This document shows positions 54,339 through 61,441 of a DNA stretch of 64,000 nucleotides, piece after piece (positions within the stretch are counted from its first letter, which is position 1; the number at the start of each line of letters is the position of its first letter). The DNA lies in NCBI RefSeq assembly GCF_000686885.1, contig NZ_JMLU01000003.1, positions 179,102-243,101 of the forward strand. The letters are read 5' to 3'. The notes beneath the pieces were generated by a model that saw nothing but the letters and a program-made list of their open reading frames with translations, ran no database searches and was not told the origin of the DNA. The stretch comes from Flavobacterium sasangense DSM 21067. Lineage in GTDB: Bacteria; Bacteroidota; Bacteroidia; Flavobacteriales; Flavobacteriaceae. Made by a program: the position numbers and the translations under genes.

Positions 54339-55636
54339 TATTTTGAGATTAATTCTAGTGGATAAATTACTAAAGCCTGCATTTGATCTAAATAAGGAAC
54401 AAAATATTTCTCTTTACCATTTTCTGCTATCACTAAAGTGTTGCCATCAATCCCTTTGTGAAGTTTGTATTGAGACGATTCCACCACATTTCCTTTTTCT
54501 ATGATAAAGAAATTCCAATCGCTATTTACTACAATGTATTTTCCTGTTGGAGAATTATATGTAACCGTATCATACCATTCGTTTGATTTGTAAGCATCGG
54601 TAAACAATCCAAACAACACCGCCGTTTCATTTGTTTTTGCATCGTAGAAAAGCATGTCTTTTTGTTCAAAAATCATGCTTTCTTTCGGATTAATAAGCAC
54701 CATTTCTCCTTTACTATTTTTAACTTCATATTGCGTTGGACCGGTTTTCTTTATCTTATATTTCTCCTTAGGATTTTTATTCATTTCCATTGAAAGAATA
54801 GGTTGCTGTGTTCCTTTAGTAAAATAAGGTGCAAAAGCGGTACTTCCCGAAGTGGTTCCATCTTTGAATGTTACTTTTGAGAATTTAGAATATAATTTCC
54901 CATCCTCTTCACATTTTTCTTTGATTACATTTCCTTTACCATCATAACCATAAAATGTTTGAGATAAAAATCCTCCAGAATTTTCAACTTTAATTTGGTT
55001 TTTATAGGAGTCGTAAGTGAAATTTGATGTTGTAATTTTTCCATCCTTAGCATTTGTAAACTTTGACGAAATTTCAACTCCGTTTTTAATTTCTACTATT
55101 TTAGAAAACGACAATTCTGATTTTTTATAATAGTATTGATTCTGTTTGTATTTGTAATTAAAACTGTCTTTGTAATCATAAAACACTTTTTCTTGATCGA
55201 TAAAAATTCCAGCTTTTTTTACCCATTTTATTAAATTTCCCTTGGCATCATAGGTAAAATCTTCAATTATTGGATCAAATTTTGTGTCTTGTTTTATTTG
55301 GATTAGTTTTCCTTTTTTGTCATACTCATAGAAAAAAGTTGATTTCTTTTCCGAGATCACTTTGAGTAATTTCCCAGAGGAATCATAAACAAAACTTTCT
55401 TCCGAATTGTAAATTAAATCTAAAGCATCCTCATCTTTATGAATCTTACGCACCAATTTTCCGTCTTTAAATTCCAAAATATCCGTTTCACTTGGTTCAT
55501 TAGCCGTTTTACCCAGTCGGTAAGAAACGGTTTCATATTTGACCACATCTTTTGAAAGATTAAAATCGGAGGTTAGATGCTTCTCTTGAGCCAATCCGAA
55601 GGTAAAAATCAAACTAAAAACAACTCCTAATCTCAT
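54338..55636 (-). CDS. secreted YD-like repeat protein 2
   Basis: 432 residues; signal peptide MRLGVVFSLIFTFGLAQ. N-terminal motif LTSDFNLSKDVVKYETVSYR. YD-like hairpins follow: SFVYDSSGKLLKVISEKKST, FFYEYDKKGKLIQIKQD, FTYDAKGNLIKWVKK. Next are FKDGTTSGSTAFAPYF and the C-terminal domain (YNSPTGKYIVVNSDWNFFII, SSQYKLHKGIDGNTL, VIYPLELISK). Same domain order as proteins 1 and 3. Starts 2 bp after the stop of protein 1's gene. Probably cell-surface or periplasmic; I do not know the biological role. Confidence 0.87.
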   Translation of the reverse strand: MRLGVVFSLIFTFGLAQEKHLTSDFNLSKDVVKYETVSYRLGKTANEPSETDILEFKDGKLVRKIHKDEDALDLIYNSEESFVYDSSGKLLKVISEKKSTFFYEYDKKGKLIQIKQDTKFDPIIEDFTYDAKGNLIKWVKKAGIFIDQEKVFYDYKDSFNYKYKQNQYYYKKSELSFSKIVEIKNGVEISSKFTNAKDGKITTSNFTYDSYKNQIKVENSGGFLSQTFYGYDGKGNVIKEKCEEDGKLYSKFSKVTFKDGTTSGSTAFAPYFTKGTQQPILSMEMNKNPKEKYKIKKTGPTQYEVKNSKGEMVLINPKESMIFEQKDMLFYDAKTNETAVLFGLFTDAYKSNEWYDTVTYNSPTGKYIVVNSDWNFFIIEKGNVVESSQYKLHKGIDGNTLVIAENGKEKYFVPYLDQMQALVIYPLELISK

Positions 55637-55638
55637 AA

Positions 55639-57000
55639 CTAATTATTTAAAAATTCTAATGGATAAAACGTTTCAAAACCTTTATTATTCAAATCGCGAA
55701 TAATGTATTTGTCAATGCCTGCTTCTTGAACAATGAAGTCATCCTCTTTTTGTGTTTTTACTAATTTGTACAACGACATATCAAGTAAGACTCCATTTTG
55801 TATTACAAAGAACTCAGGTGCTTCAGAAAAAATCCAATATAAACCTGTTGGAGAAGGCAATTCTTCCATATTGTACCATTGTCCTACTTTAACCTCATCG
55901 TTATAGAAGTTTTTCAACAATACTGATTTTTTAAACAAAATATCATACACTAAAATGTCATTTTTGCTTTTTACCGCTTCTACATCATTTGTAATTTCCT
56001 CTCCATTAGCATCTTTGATGGTAAAAGTGTTTCCTTCATTTTTCATGATTTTATAGGTGGAAGTAGTTGCTGCTTTTAAATCATCTAAAGCTTTATTTAA
56101 TTCTTCACCTGTTACTTCATTAAACGTATAGCTAACTTCGTATGAAGCCGATTTAGGTTCATATTTTTTAACGTAGTTAGCATCAAAATCTACATTGCCT
56201 TCTGTTTTTCCATTAGTGTAAGTTATTTTGGCAAAAGTGAAGTAATTGGTATCGGGCATTCCATCAAAACCTTGCTGAATTACTCTTGATTTTAGCACAT
56301 TTCCTTTCGTATCATAAACGTAATTATTAGTCCATGTTTTACCATCAGAAGTTTGAGATACTTGATTTCCTAATTTGTCATAAGTATATGACGATTCTCC
56401 TTGATAATATTCGCCAATTAATTTTTCTCTAACTCTAAAACCATTCTTAAACCATTCTTCATAAGTTCCTTGTTCGGTTTCATTATAGCACTTGTTATTT
56501 TTTTTATAATACGTTCCTGGAGCAGTGTAATTACTATAAGCTATTTTTCCTACTAAAGCTCCATCCTCATACGCCATTTCTTTGCTAAGGTTTCCGTTTT
56601 TGTCATATTCGTATGTACTTCTGGAATTAGAATCACCTTCTTTAATTCTCTCAACGATTTTTCCATTTTTATAAATAAATTTTTCTGTAGAGAAATCTCC
56701 TGAACTTAATGTTTCAATACTTTCTAATTGTCCGTTTTTGTAATTGAATGTATTTACGCTTTCTACATAAATAAAGTAATTCATCATACTCTCCACTTTC
56801 GTAACCCATCCTTTGTTCAAGTAAATTGTTTTTTTACTGCACATTTGATATTTATTTTGAGCGGCATCAAAATAAAATTCTTGTGTTTCATATTTTGTTA
56901 CGTCCGAAGTTAAATTGTAGTCGGAAGCTTTATATTTTGCAATTTGCGCATTTGTAAAACCTGTTACCAATACGGCTATAATTGTGATTAATTTTTTCAT
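55639..57000 (-). CDS. secreted YD-like repeat protein 1
   Basis: 453 residues; signal peptide MKKLITIIAVLVTGFTNAQ. N-terminal motif YKASDYNLTSDVTKYETQEF. YD-like hairpins: NTFNYKNGQLESIETLSSGD, STYEYDKNGNLSKEMAYEDG, SSYTYDKLGNQVSQTS, NYVYDTKGNVLKSR. Then YTNGKTEGNVDFDANYVKKY and the C-terminal domain (LPSPTGLYWIFSEAPEFFVI to TFYPLEFLNN). First and longest of the four paralogues, 11 bp after the barrel gene. Confidence 0.87.
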   Translation of the reverse strand: MKKLITIIAVLVTGFTNAQIAKYKASDYNLTSDVTKYETQEFYFDAAQNKYQMCSKKTIYLNKGWVTKVESMMNYFIYVESVNTFNYKNGQLESIETLSSGDFSTEKFIYKNGKIVERIKEGDSNSRSTYEYDKNGNLSKEMAYEDGALVGKIAYSNYTAPGTYYKKNNKCYNETEQGTYEEWFKNGFRVREKLIGEYYQGESSYTYDKLGNQVSQTSDGKTWTNNYVYDTKGNVLKSRVIQQGFDGMPDTNYFTFAKITYTNGKTEGNVDFDANYVKKYEPKSASYEVSYTFNEVTGEELNKALDDLKAATTSTYKIMKNEGNTFTIKDANGEEITNDVEAVKSKNDILVYDILFKKSVLLKNFYNDEVKVGQWYNMEELPSPTGLYWIFSEAPEFFVIQNGVLLDMSLYKLVKTQKEDDFIVQEAGIDKYIIRDLNNKGFETFYPLEFLNN

Positions 57001-57011
57001 CTTTATATTTT

Positions 57012-57713
57012 TTAGAAGTTATATTGTACACCAAAACCTACGTGATTGCTTTTAAAAGAAGAAGTTCCTCCGTTTGCATTTTTCCAAGAATATTTTCCAA
57101 AATCGAAAACTGCATTACACGACCATTTTTCTGAATCGGATTGAAAAATTTGTGGTTGAAAACCCCAACCGAAGTATTTCATGGTGCGTTTTACCGTTTC
57201 ATCTTGGAATCCAATTCCGGCATAATCTGTTTCTAAAATTTTACCACTTCCTACTCCATAATCAAAGTGTAAGCTATTGAAAACCGAATAAATACCAATA
57301 TAAACAGGAATTTGAACCATTAATGGTAAATCACCTGGAAGTAATTGTTCTAACCCATCTTCAATATGTCCGTCGTATGAAAGTGGATAAACTCTTAATT
57401 TCACACTTGTAACCGCAACTTTTAATTCGGTACTTCTATCAGCTGCTAAAAAGTTAGCCCAATCACGACCAACAACAGCTGCTCCTTTGAAACCGAATTT
57501 TGTATTTTTTTTGAAATTTACATGATAAGAACCTTCTAAACTTACAAATAATTGCATTGCTTTTCCTTTGTCAGCAACTTCGCCTAAATCGTCTCCAGGT
57601 TTTGAGAATGACATTCCCGTATTGAATTTTACGGCTAATTTGTCTAATTGTGCATTTACATTTTGAAAAGCAAAAGCCAAAATAAGTATTGAGAATAAGG
57701 GTAGTTTTTTCAT
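57012..57713 (-). CDS. outer-membrane beta-barrel-like protein heading the YD operon
   Basis: 233 residues; signal peptide MKKLPLFSILILAFAFQNVNA. Alternating-pattern strands (LAVKFNTGMSFS, KFGFKGAAVVGRDWANFLAA, LKVAVTSVKLRVYPLSYDGH) and a terminal aromatic strand (NHVGFGVQYNF) fit a small outer-membrane barrel of 8-10 strands. No named family recognised. First gene of the five-gene operon ending at 52205, behind operator-promoter C. A surface receptor or anchor for the YD-like proteins is an attractive but unproven role. Confidence 0.8.
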   Translation of the reverse strand: MKKLPLFSILILAFAFQNVNAQLDKLAVKFNTGMSFSKPGDDLGEVADKGKAMQLFVSLEGSYHVNFKKNTKFGFKGAAVVGRDWANFLAADRSTELKVAVTSVKLRVYPLSYDGHIEDGLEQLLPGDLPLMVQIPVYIGIYSVFNSLHFDYGVGSGKILETDYAGIGFQDETVKRTMKYFGWGFQPQIFQSDSEKWSCNAVFDFGKYSWKNANGGTSSFKSNHVGFGVQYNF

Positions 57714-57759
57714 AATTTCTTCAGAATTAGTAAAACATTTTTTGTTATTAATTATGAAG

Positions 57760-57808
57760 TAAAATTATGTAGAAACAGTACGTAAAGAAATACGTAGAAT
57801 TGCGTATA
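57760..57808 (-). promoter_or_regulatory. operator-promoter C (dyad TATACG-N8-CGTATT, extra half-site)
   Basis: Dyad at 57789-57808, 21 bp, then TAATTTTA (plus 57760-57767), 46 bp before ATG 57713. The dyad begins 4 bp after the stop codon of regulator 2. A third half-site, AGTACG at 57777-57782, lies on the promoter side. Confidence 0.7.
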
Positions 57809-57812
57809 TTGA

Positions 57813-58460
57813 TTAAATCAATTTATTATTTTTTGCTTTTTGGATGGCTTCTAATTTATTGTGGACTTGAAGTTTGGTGTAAATATTCTCCACATGTTTG
57901 CGAATCGTTCCTGGTGATAAAAACAAATTTTCGGCAATGGCGTTGTATTTTAATCCTTTGCTTAATTGCTCCAAAACTTCAATTTCTCTTGTAGTTAAAC
58001 TGATTTCTTCTTTGGTAATGGAATCATCAAAAACCAAAGGTTCTCGTAATAATTTTAATGTTTTTAATGCAATGGAAGGCGTCATTCCTGCGCCACCAGA
58101 TAAGGTTTCTTGAATTCCGTTATACAATTCTTGTGGATTCACTTCTTTTAAAAAATAACCATCGGCTCCAGCTTTTATGGCTTTGAAAATATTTTCATCG
58201 TTATCAAAAACCGTTAACATGATGATTTTGATTTGCGGAAACTTTGATTTGATAATTGCCGTTGCTTCAATACCATTCATTTTTGGCATTTCGATATCCA
58301 TTAGAATCAAATCGAGGTTGTGGTTTTTTTCTAATTTTTCTATTATATCTTGTCCGTGAATAGCTTTCATTCGTACCTCAACATCTGCGAAAAAACTCAA
58401 TTTATCTTGTATCGTTTTTTGCAAAAATGTATTATCGTCAACTATGGCAATTCGAATCAT
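57813..58460 (-). CDS. response regulator, LuxR/NarL type (module 2)
   Basis: 215 residues. Receiver with Asp8/Asp9 (IAIVDDN), phosphoacceptor Asp55 (DLILMDIEMPKMNG), MLTVFDND and YFLKEV, then a LuxR-type HTH (LTTREIEVLEQLSKGLKYNA, recognition helix LSPGTIRKHVENIYTKL). It matches module 1's regulator in length and most positions; both share AGADGY, SIA.KTLKLL and the C-terminal KLI. Encoded 3 bp after its kinase. The similar recognition helix suggests overlapping DNA targets. Confidence 0.94.
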   Translation of the reverse strand: MIRIAIVDDNTFLQKTIQDKLSFFADVEVRMKAIHGQDIIEKLEKNHNLDLILMDIEMPKMNGIEATAIIKSKFPQIKIIMLTVFDNDENIFKAIKAGADGYFLKEVNPQELYNGIQETLSGGAGMTPSIALKTLKLLREPLVFDDSITKEEISLTTREIEVLEQLSKGLKYNAIAENLFLSPGTIRKHVENIYTKLQVHNKLEAIQKAKNNKLI

Positions 58461-58463
58461 AGA

Positions 58464-60341
58464 TTATTTGTTTAGTGAAATTGTAATTTGAGTTCCTTTA
58501 GTAATTTCGGATTGGATTTTGAAAACGCCACCAATTTCTTCGATTCGTTTTTGCATGTTTACAATTCCGTTTCCTAAATCGGTTGTATCCAAATCAAAAC
58601 CTTTTCCGTTGTCTGAAATGTCAATTGTAATTCCGTTTTCATTTGGTTTTACTTGAACCGACACTTCGGTTGCATCGGCATATTTGATGGCATTATTCAC
58701 CGCTTCTTGAATGGTTCTATACAAATTAACACCTTCTAAAGATGAAAATTTACTATTTTTCAAACTATCATCAACCAAAAATTTAAACGCTATTTTTTCC
58801 TTTGCCGATTGCGCTTTTCCAATGAAATTATAAATTCTCGAACTTAAATCATCAAACGTAAATTCATTAGCATTCATAGCCCAAATCGTATCGCGAAGTT
58901 CTACAATCGTAATTTTTGTAAAATCGCTAATCTTCGTCAAATGATTTTTAATGGAAGTTTCCATCGTTGGAAATCCGAATTTTAAATTCTCAACCGAAGA
59001 AATAATGAATGTCAATTGCGCACCAATATTGTCATGCAAATCTCTTGAAATCGCCAAACGTTGTTCGTGTAATTTATTTTGATTTTCAATTTGGGCAATA
59101 GCCGATTGCAATTCAAATTCTTGTTTTTGCTGTACATTTTTCAAACGTTGTTGACGGTAAATTAAAAATCCAACAATCGCAATGAAAAAGGCCAATAAAG
59201 AAAGAATAATAATCGTTGTGGTTTTCTTCTTGGCTTCGGCTTCTTTTTGTAATAGTTGTTTTTCTTTTTCGGCAGTTTGGTATTTGGTATTGATTTCTTC
59301 GACTGCTTTTAAATTGTCGATATTCAATAATGAATCTTTTGTTTTTGAATACAATTTATGATAATCGTAGGCTTTTTTAAAATCTTTTTTTGCCGAATTT
59401 ATCAACGCATACGTATCATAAACATTGATTAATTCTTCCAAATTTCCCGATTTAGAAGCCAATTCAAAGGCTTTATCATTATAACTCAGCGCTAAATCAT
59501 ATTTTCTAATATCTAAATAAACCGTTGCAATATTGTTGTATTGAATAATCAAATCGTTTTGGTTGTTCATTTGTTTTTTTATGGCTAAAGCATCTAACAA
59601 ATAATCAATTCCTTTGATTGTGTCTTGCAAATCGTTGATGTAAACCGAACCAATGTTATTATACAACTTCGCAATCGTTTGGTTGTCATTTGTTTCTTTT
59701 GATAATTTCAAAGCTTTATTATAATTCAATAAAGCATTTTGAGGTTGGTAATCGTCGAAATAACAATTTCCGATATTGACATAAGTTGCCGCAATATCTT
59801 TTTTAGATTTTAATTGATTAAAAATGGCTAAAGCTTTATTGTTGTAAGCCAAAGCTTCTTTTGTTTTTCCTTGTGAATAATAAACGAGTCCGATGTTCTT
59901 GTACAAAGCTGCAATTTCGTTTTTATATCCTTTTTTTTCAGCAATTGCTAAGGCATTGACATATTCTTGCGTTGCTTTTTTGGTTTCTCCTTTTTGATAT
60001 AAAACACCGCCTTTGTTCATCATAGATTTTATAATTCCCAATGAATGATTAGCGTTTTTGTAAAAAGCGATGGATTTGTCCAAACTTTTTAAAGCGGCAT
60101 CATGTTCTAATTGATTGATCAAAAATTTAGCTTCAATTCTGTAGAAATATCCTTTTATAGTATCGTTTGAATTTTTATCAATTATCAAGTGTAAAGAATC
60201 GATAGCCGATTTGTTTTTTGCATCGTTCAGATAATTGATATCATCTATTTTTTTTAGAAATTGGTAAGTCGTATTAGGCTCTTTTTGTGCATTTACAAAC
60301 TGAAAACACAACGCTAAGACTATAACTAAATATTTGTTCAT
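58464..60341 (-). CDS. TPR sensor histidine kinase, HisKA_3 type (module 2)
   Basis: 625 residues from MNKYLVIVLALCFQFVNAQK (signal peptide). ATG 60341 is preferred over 60416, which overlaps the small gene. The periplasmic TPR repeats are clear (about 65-335: IAALYKNIGLVYYSQGKTKE, AATYVNIGNCYFDDYQPQNA, IAKLYNNIGSVYINDLQD). A coiled coil and one membrane segment (374-395) follow. HisKA_3 has phosphoacceptor His436 (LAISRDLHDNIGAQLTFIIS), and the ATPase has EAVNNAIKYADATEV, DNGKGFD and GNGIVNMQKR. Same architecture as module 1's kinase. Confidence 0.93.
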   Translation of the reverse strand: MNKYLVIVLALCFQFVNAQKEPNTTYQFLKKIDDINYLNDAKNKSAIDSLHLIIDKNSNDTIKGYFYRIEAKFLINQLEHDAALKSLDKSIAFYKNANHSLGIIKSMMNKGGVLYQKGETKKATQEYVNALAIAEKKGYKNEIAALYKNIGLVYYSQGKTKEALAYNNKALAIFNQLKSKKDIAATYVNIGNCYFDDYQPQNALLNYNKALKLSKETNDNQTIAKLYNNIGSVYINDLQDTIKGIDYLLDALAIKKQMNNQNDLIIQYNNIATVYLDIRKYDLALSYNDKAFELASKSGNLEELINVYDTYALINSAKKDFKKAYDYHKLYSKTKDSLLNIDNLKAVEEINTKYQTAEKEKQLLQKEAEAKKKTTTIIILSLLAFFIAIVGFLIYRQQRLKNVQQKQEFELQSAIAQIENQNKLHEQRLAISRDLHDNIGAQLTFIISSVENLKFGFPTMETSIKNHLTKISDFTKITIVELRDTIWAMNANEFTFDDLSSRIYNFIGKAQSAKEKIAFKFLVDDSLKNSKFSSLEGVNLYRTIQEAVNNAIKYADATEVSVQVKPNENGITIDISDNGKGFDLDTTDLGNGIVNMQKRIEEIGGVFKIQSEITKGTQITISLNK

Positions 60342-60372
60342 CGTTTGGATTTTATATACTAAAAGTACTAAA

Positions 60373-60645
60373 TTATTTCTTTGAAAGTAACTCAAATATT
60401 CTTTTTTGAAGCACAAAAATTTCTTCGCTCAATTTCTTCATATCGGATTTATAATTGGATTGAAAATCAGTTGAAATGGAGGCTTTATGATTCAATATTT
60501 CTTGCTTACTTGATAAACTATTAAATACCTCTTTTAATTGCTTCATCTTATGATAATGCATTTGCTTAATTCGTTTGTTAGCAATTATTAAAATTATCGC
60601 TAAGAGCAATAATAAGCACAAAACCACTACTATTATTTTATCCAT
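60373..60645 (-). CDS. small single-pass coiled-coil protein (module 2)
   Basis: 90 residues from ATG 60645 (MDKIIVVVLCLLLLLAIILI), a membrane segment followed by basic residues and a long helix with heptad-like pattern (MHYHKMKQLKEVFNSLSSKQ, MKKLSEEIFVLQKRIFELLS). No known domain. Size, topology and gene position parallel the small protein of module 1, but the sequences are hardly alike. An ATG at 60657 exists upstream but falls in the terminator stem. Stop is 31 bp before the kinase start. Confidence 0.75.
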   Translation of the reverse strand: MDKIIVVVLCLLLLLAIILIIANKRIKQMHYHKMKQLKEVFNSLSSKQEILNHKASISTDFQSNYKSDMKKLSEEIFVLQKRIFELLSKK

Positions 60646-60688
60646 AAAAAAAGTCATTAAATCAATTACAAATTTGACTTAATGACTT
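60646..60688 (-). terminator. terminator of the OmpA/DUF4230 operon enclosing promoter D
   Basis: 15-bp stem (plus arms 60651-60665 and 60674-60688, one G-U pair) with an 8-nt loop and a T-tract that ends directly before ATG 60645. The loop and its edge contain the CAAATTTG -7-like box. Confidence 0.75.
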
Positions 60689-60717
60689 GGTTTTTTCAAT
60701 ACGAATAAATGCGTATT
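60669..60717 (-). promoter_or_regulatory. operator-promoter D (dyad AATACG-N8-CGTATT)
   Basis: Perfect dyad at 60698-60717, 21 bp, then CAAATTTG (60669-60676). The dyad overlaps the first base of the DUF4230 stop codon. It drives module 2: small protein, kinase, regulator. Transcripts starting after the box carry only half of the terminator stem. Confidence 0.75.
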
Positions 60718-61403
60718 TAATTGATTATTTTGAGTTCTAAATCTTTATCGTTTTTTACGACATTTCCTTTGTATGATAATGTCCAGCCTAAAGAATTTGT
60801 TACAATCAACATTTTAGAAAGCTCGCTCAACAATCTATTTTGAGCATTTGTTTTTAAGGTAGATTTCTCGATTTTTTTCAACAAATTGGCTCTAGCAATT
60901 TTATTTATCTTATTATAATCGTCACCTGTAAACTCATTAAAAGTTGAGGATTCGGTGTCATAATATTTAAAATCTGGACTAATCTTTATTTCTTCCTTTG
61001 GAATATTGGTAATGGTTAAAATTTTATTTTTCTCATCAATATCATAGGTAACTTTACTTAAATCGAAGCCAACGGTTACATCGGCATTAATTACCACCAA
61101 TGCTTTTTTATCAAACGATAATCCTGGAATGTAGGTTTCTTTTTTGTCTTTGTACGTTAAAACTTCTGCAAAATGTCCTTCGGTTACTACTAATTTTCCA
61201 ACGTTTTTAATTTGAACTTGTATTAAATTGGTATCATATTCTATGGTTGTTGTACTTGCCTTTTTAGTAAAAAACTGATACGCTAAAAACCCAACAATCA
61301 AAAAAATCAACAAATAAATTAACTTTCCCGAACGCCCAATCGCTTGCACTAATGGAATAAGCATATTTTTTATTGCGGTTTCGGTAGAACTTGTTCGTGC
61401 CAT
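60717..61403 (-). CDS. DUF4230 membrane-anchored protein
   Basis: 228 residues. One N-terminal membrane segment (about 28-45, LIYLLIFLIVGFLAYQFF), then a beta-rich domain typical of DUF4230: LIQVQIKNVGKLVVTEGHFA, KALVVINADVTVGFDLSKVT, LTITNIPKEEIKISPDFKYY. A helical end follows. The family has a stomatin-like feel, but its function is unknown to me. 38 bp after the OmpA/PD40 gene and probably cotranscribed with it. The stop codon overlaps operator D. Confidence 0.88.
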   Translation of the reverse strand: MARTSSTETAIKNMLIPLVQAIGRSGKLIYLLIFLIVGFLAYQFFTKKASTTTIEYDTNLIQVQIKNVGKLVVTEGHFAEVLTYKDKKETYIPGLSFDKKALVVINADVTVGFDLSKVTYDIDEKNKILTITNIPKEEIKISPDFKYYDTESSTFNEFTGDDYNKINKIARANLLKKIEKSTLKTNAQNRLLSELSKMLIVTNSLGWTLSYKGNVVKNDKDLELKIIN

Positions 61404-61441
61404 GATTTAAATTTTACACGAAGATAGAAAAGTTACCTGAA

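Noticed and set aside
52205..57000. RHS/polymorphic toxin locus
   Set aside because: The YD-like proteins are short, each has its own signal peptide, and none has an RHS core motif, toxin tip or immunity gene next to it.
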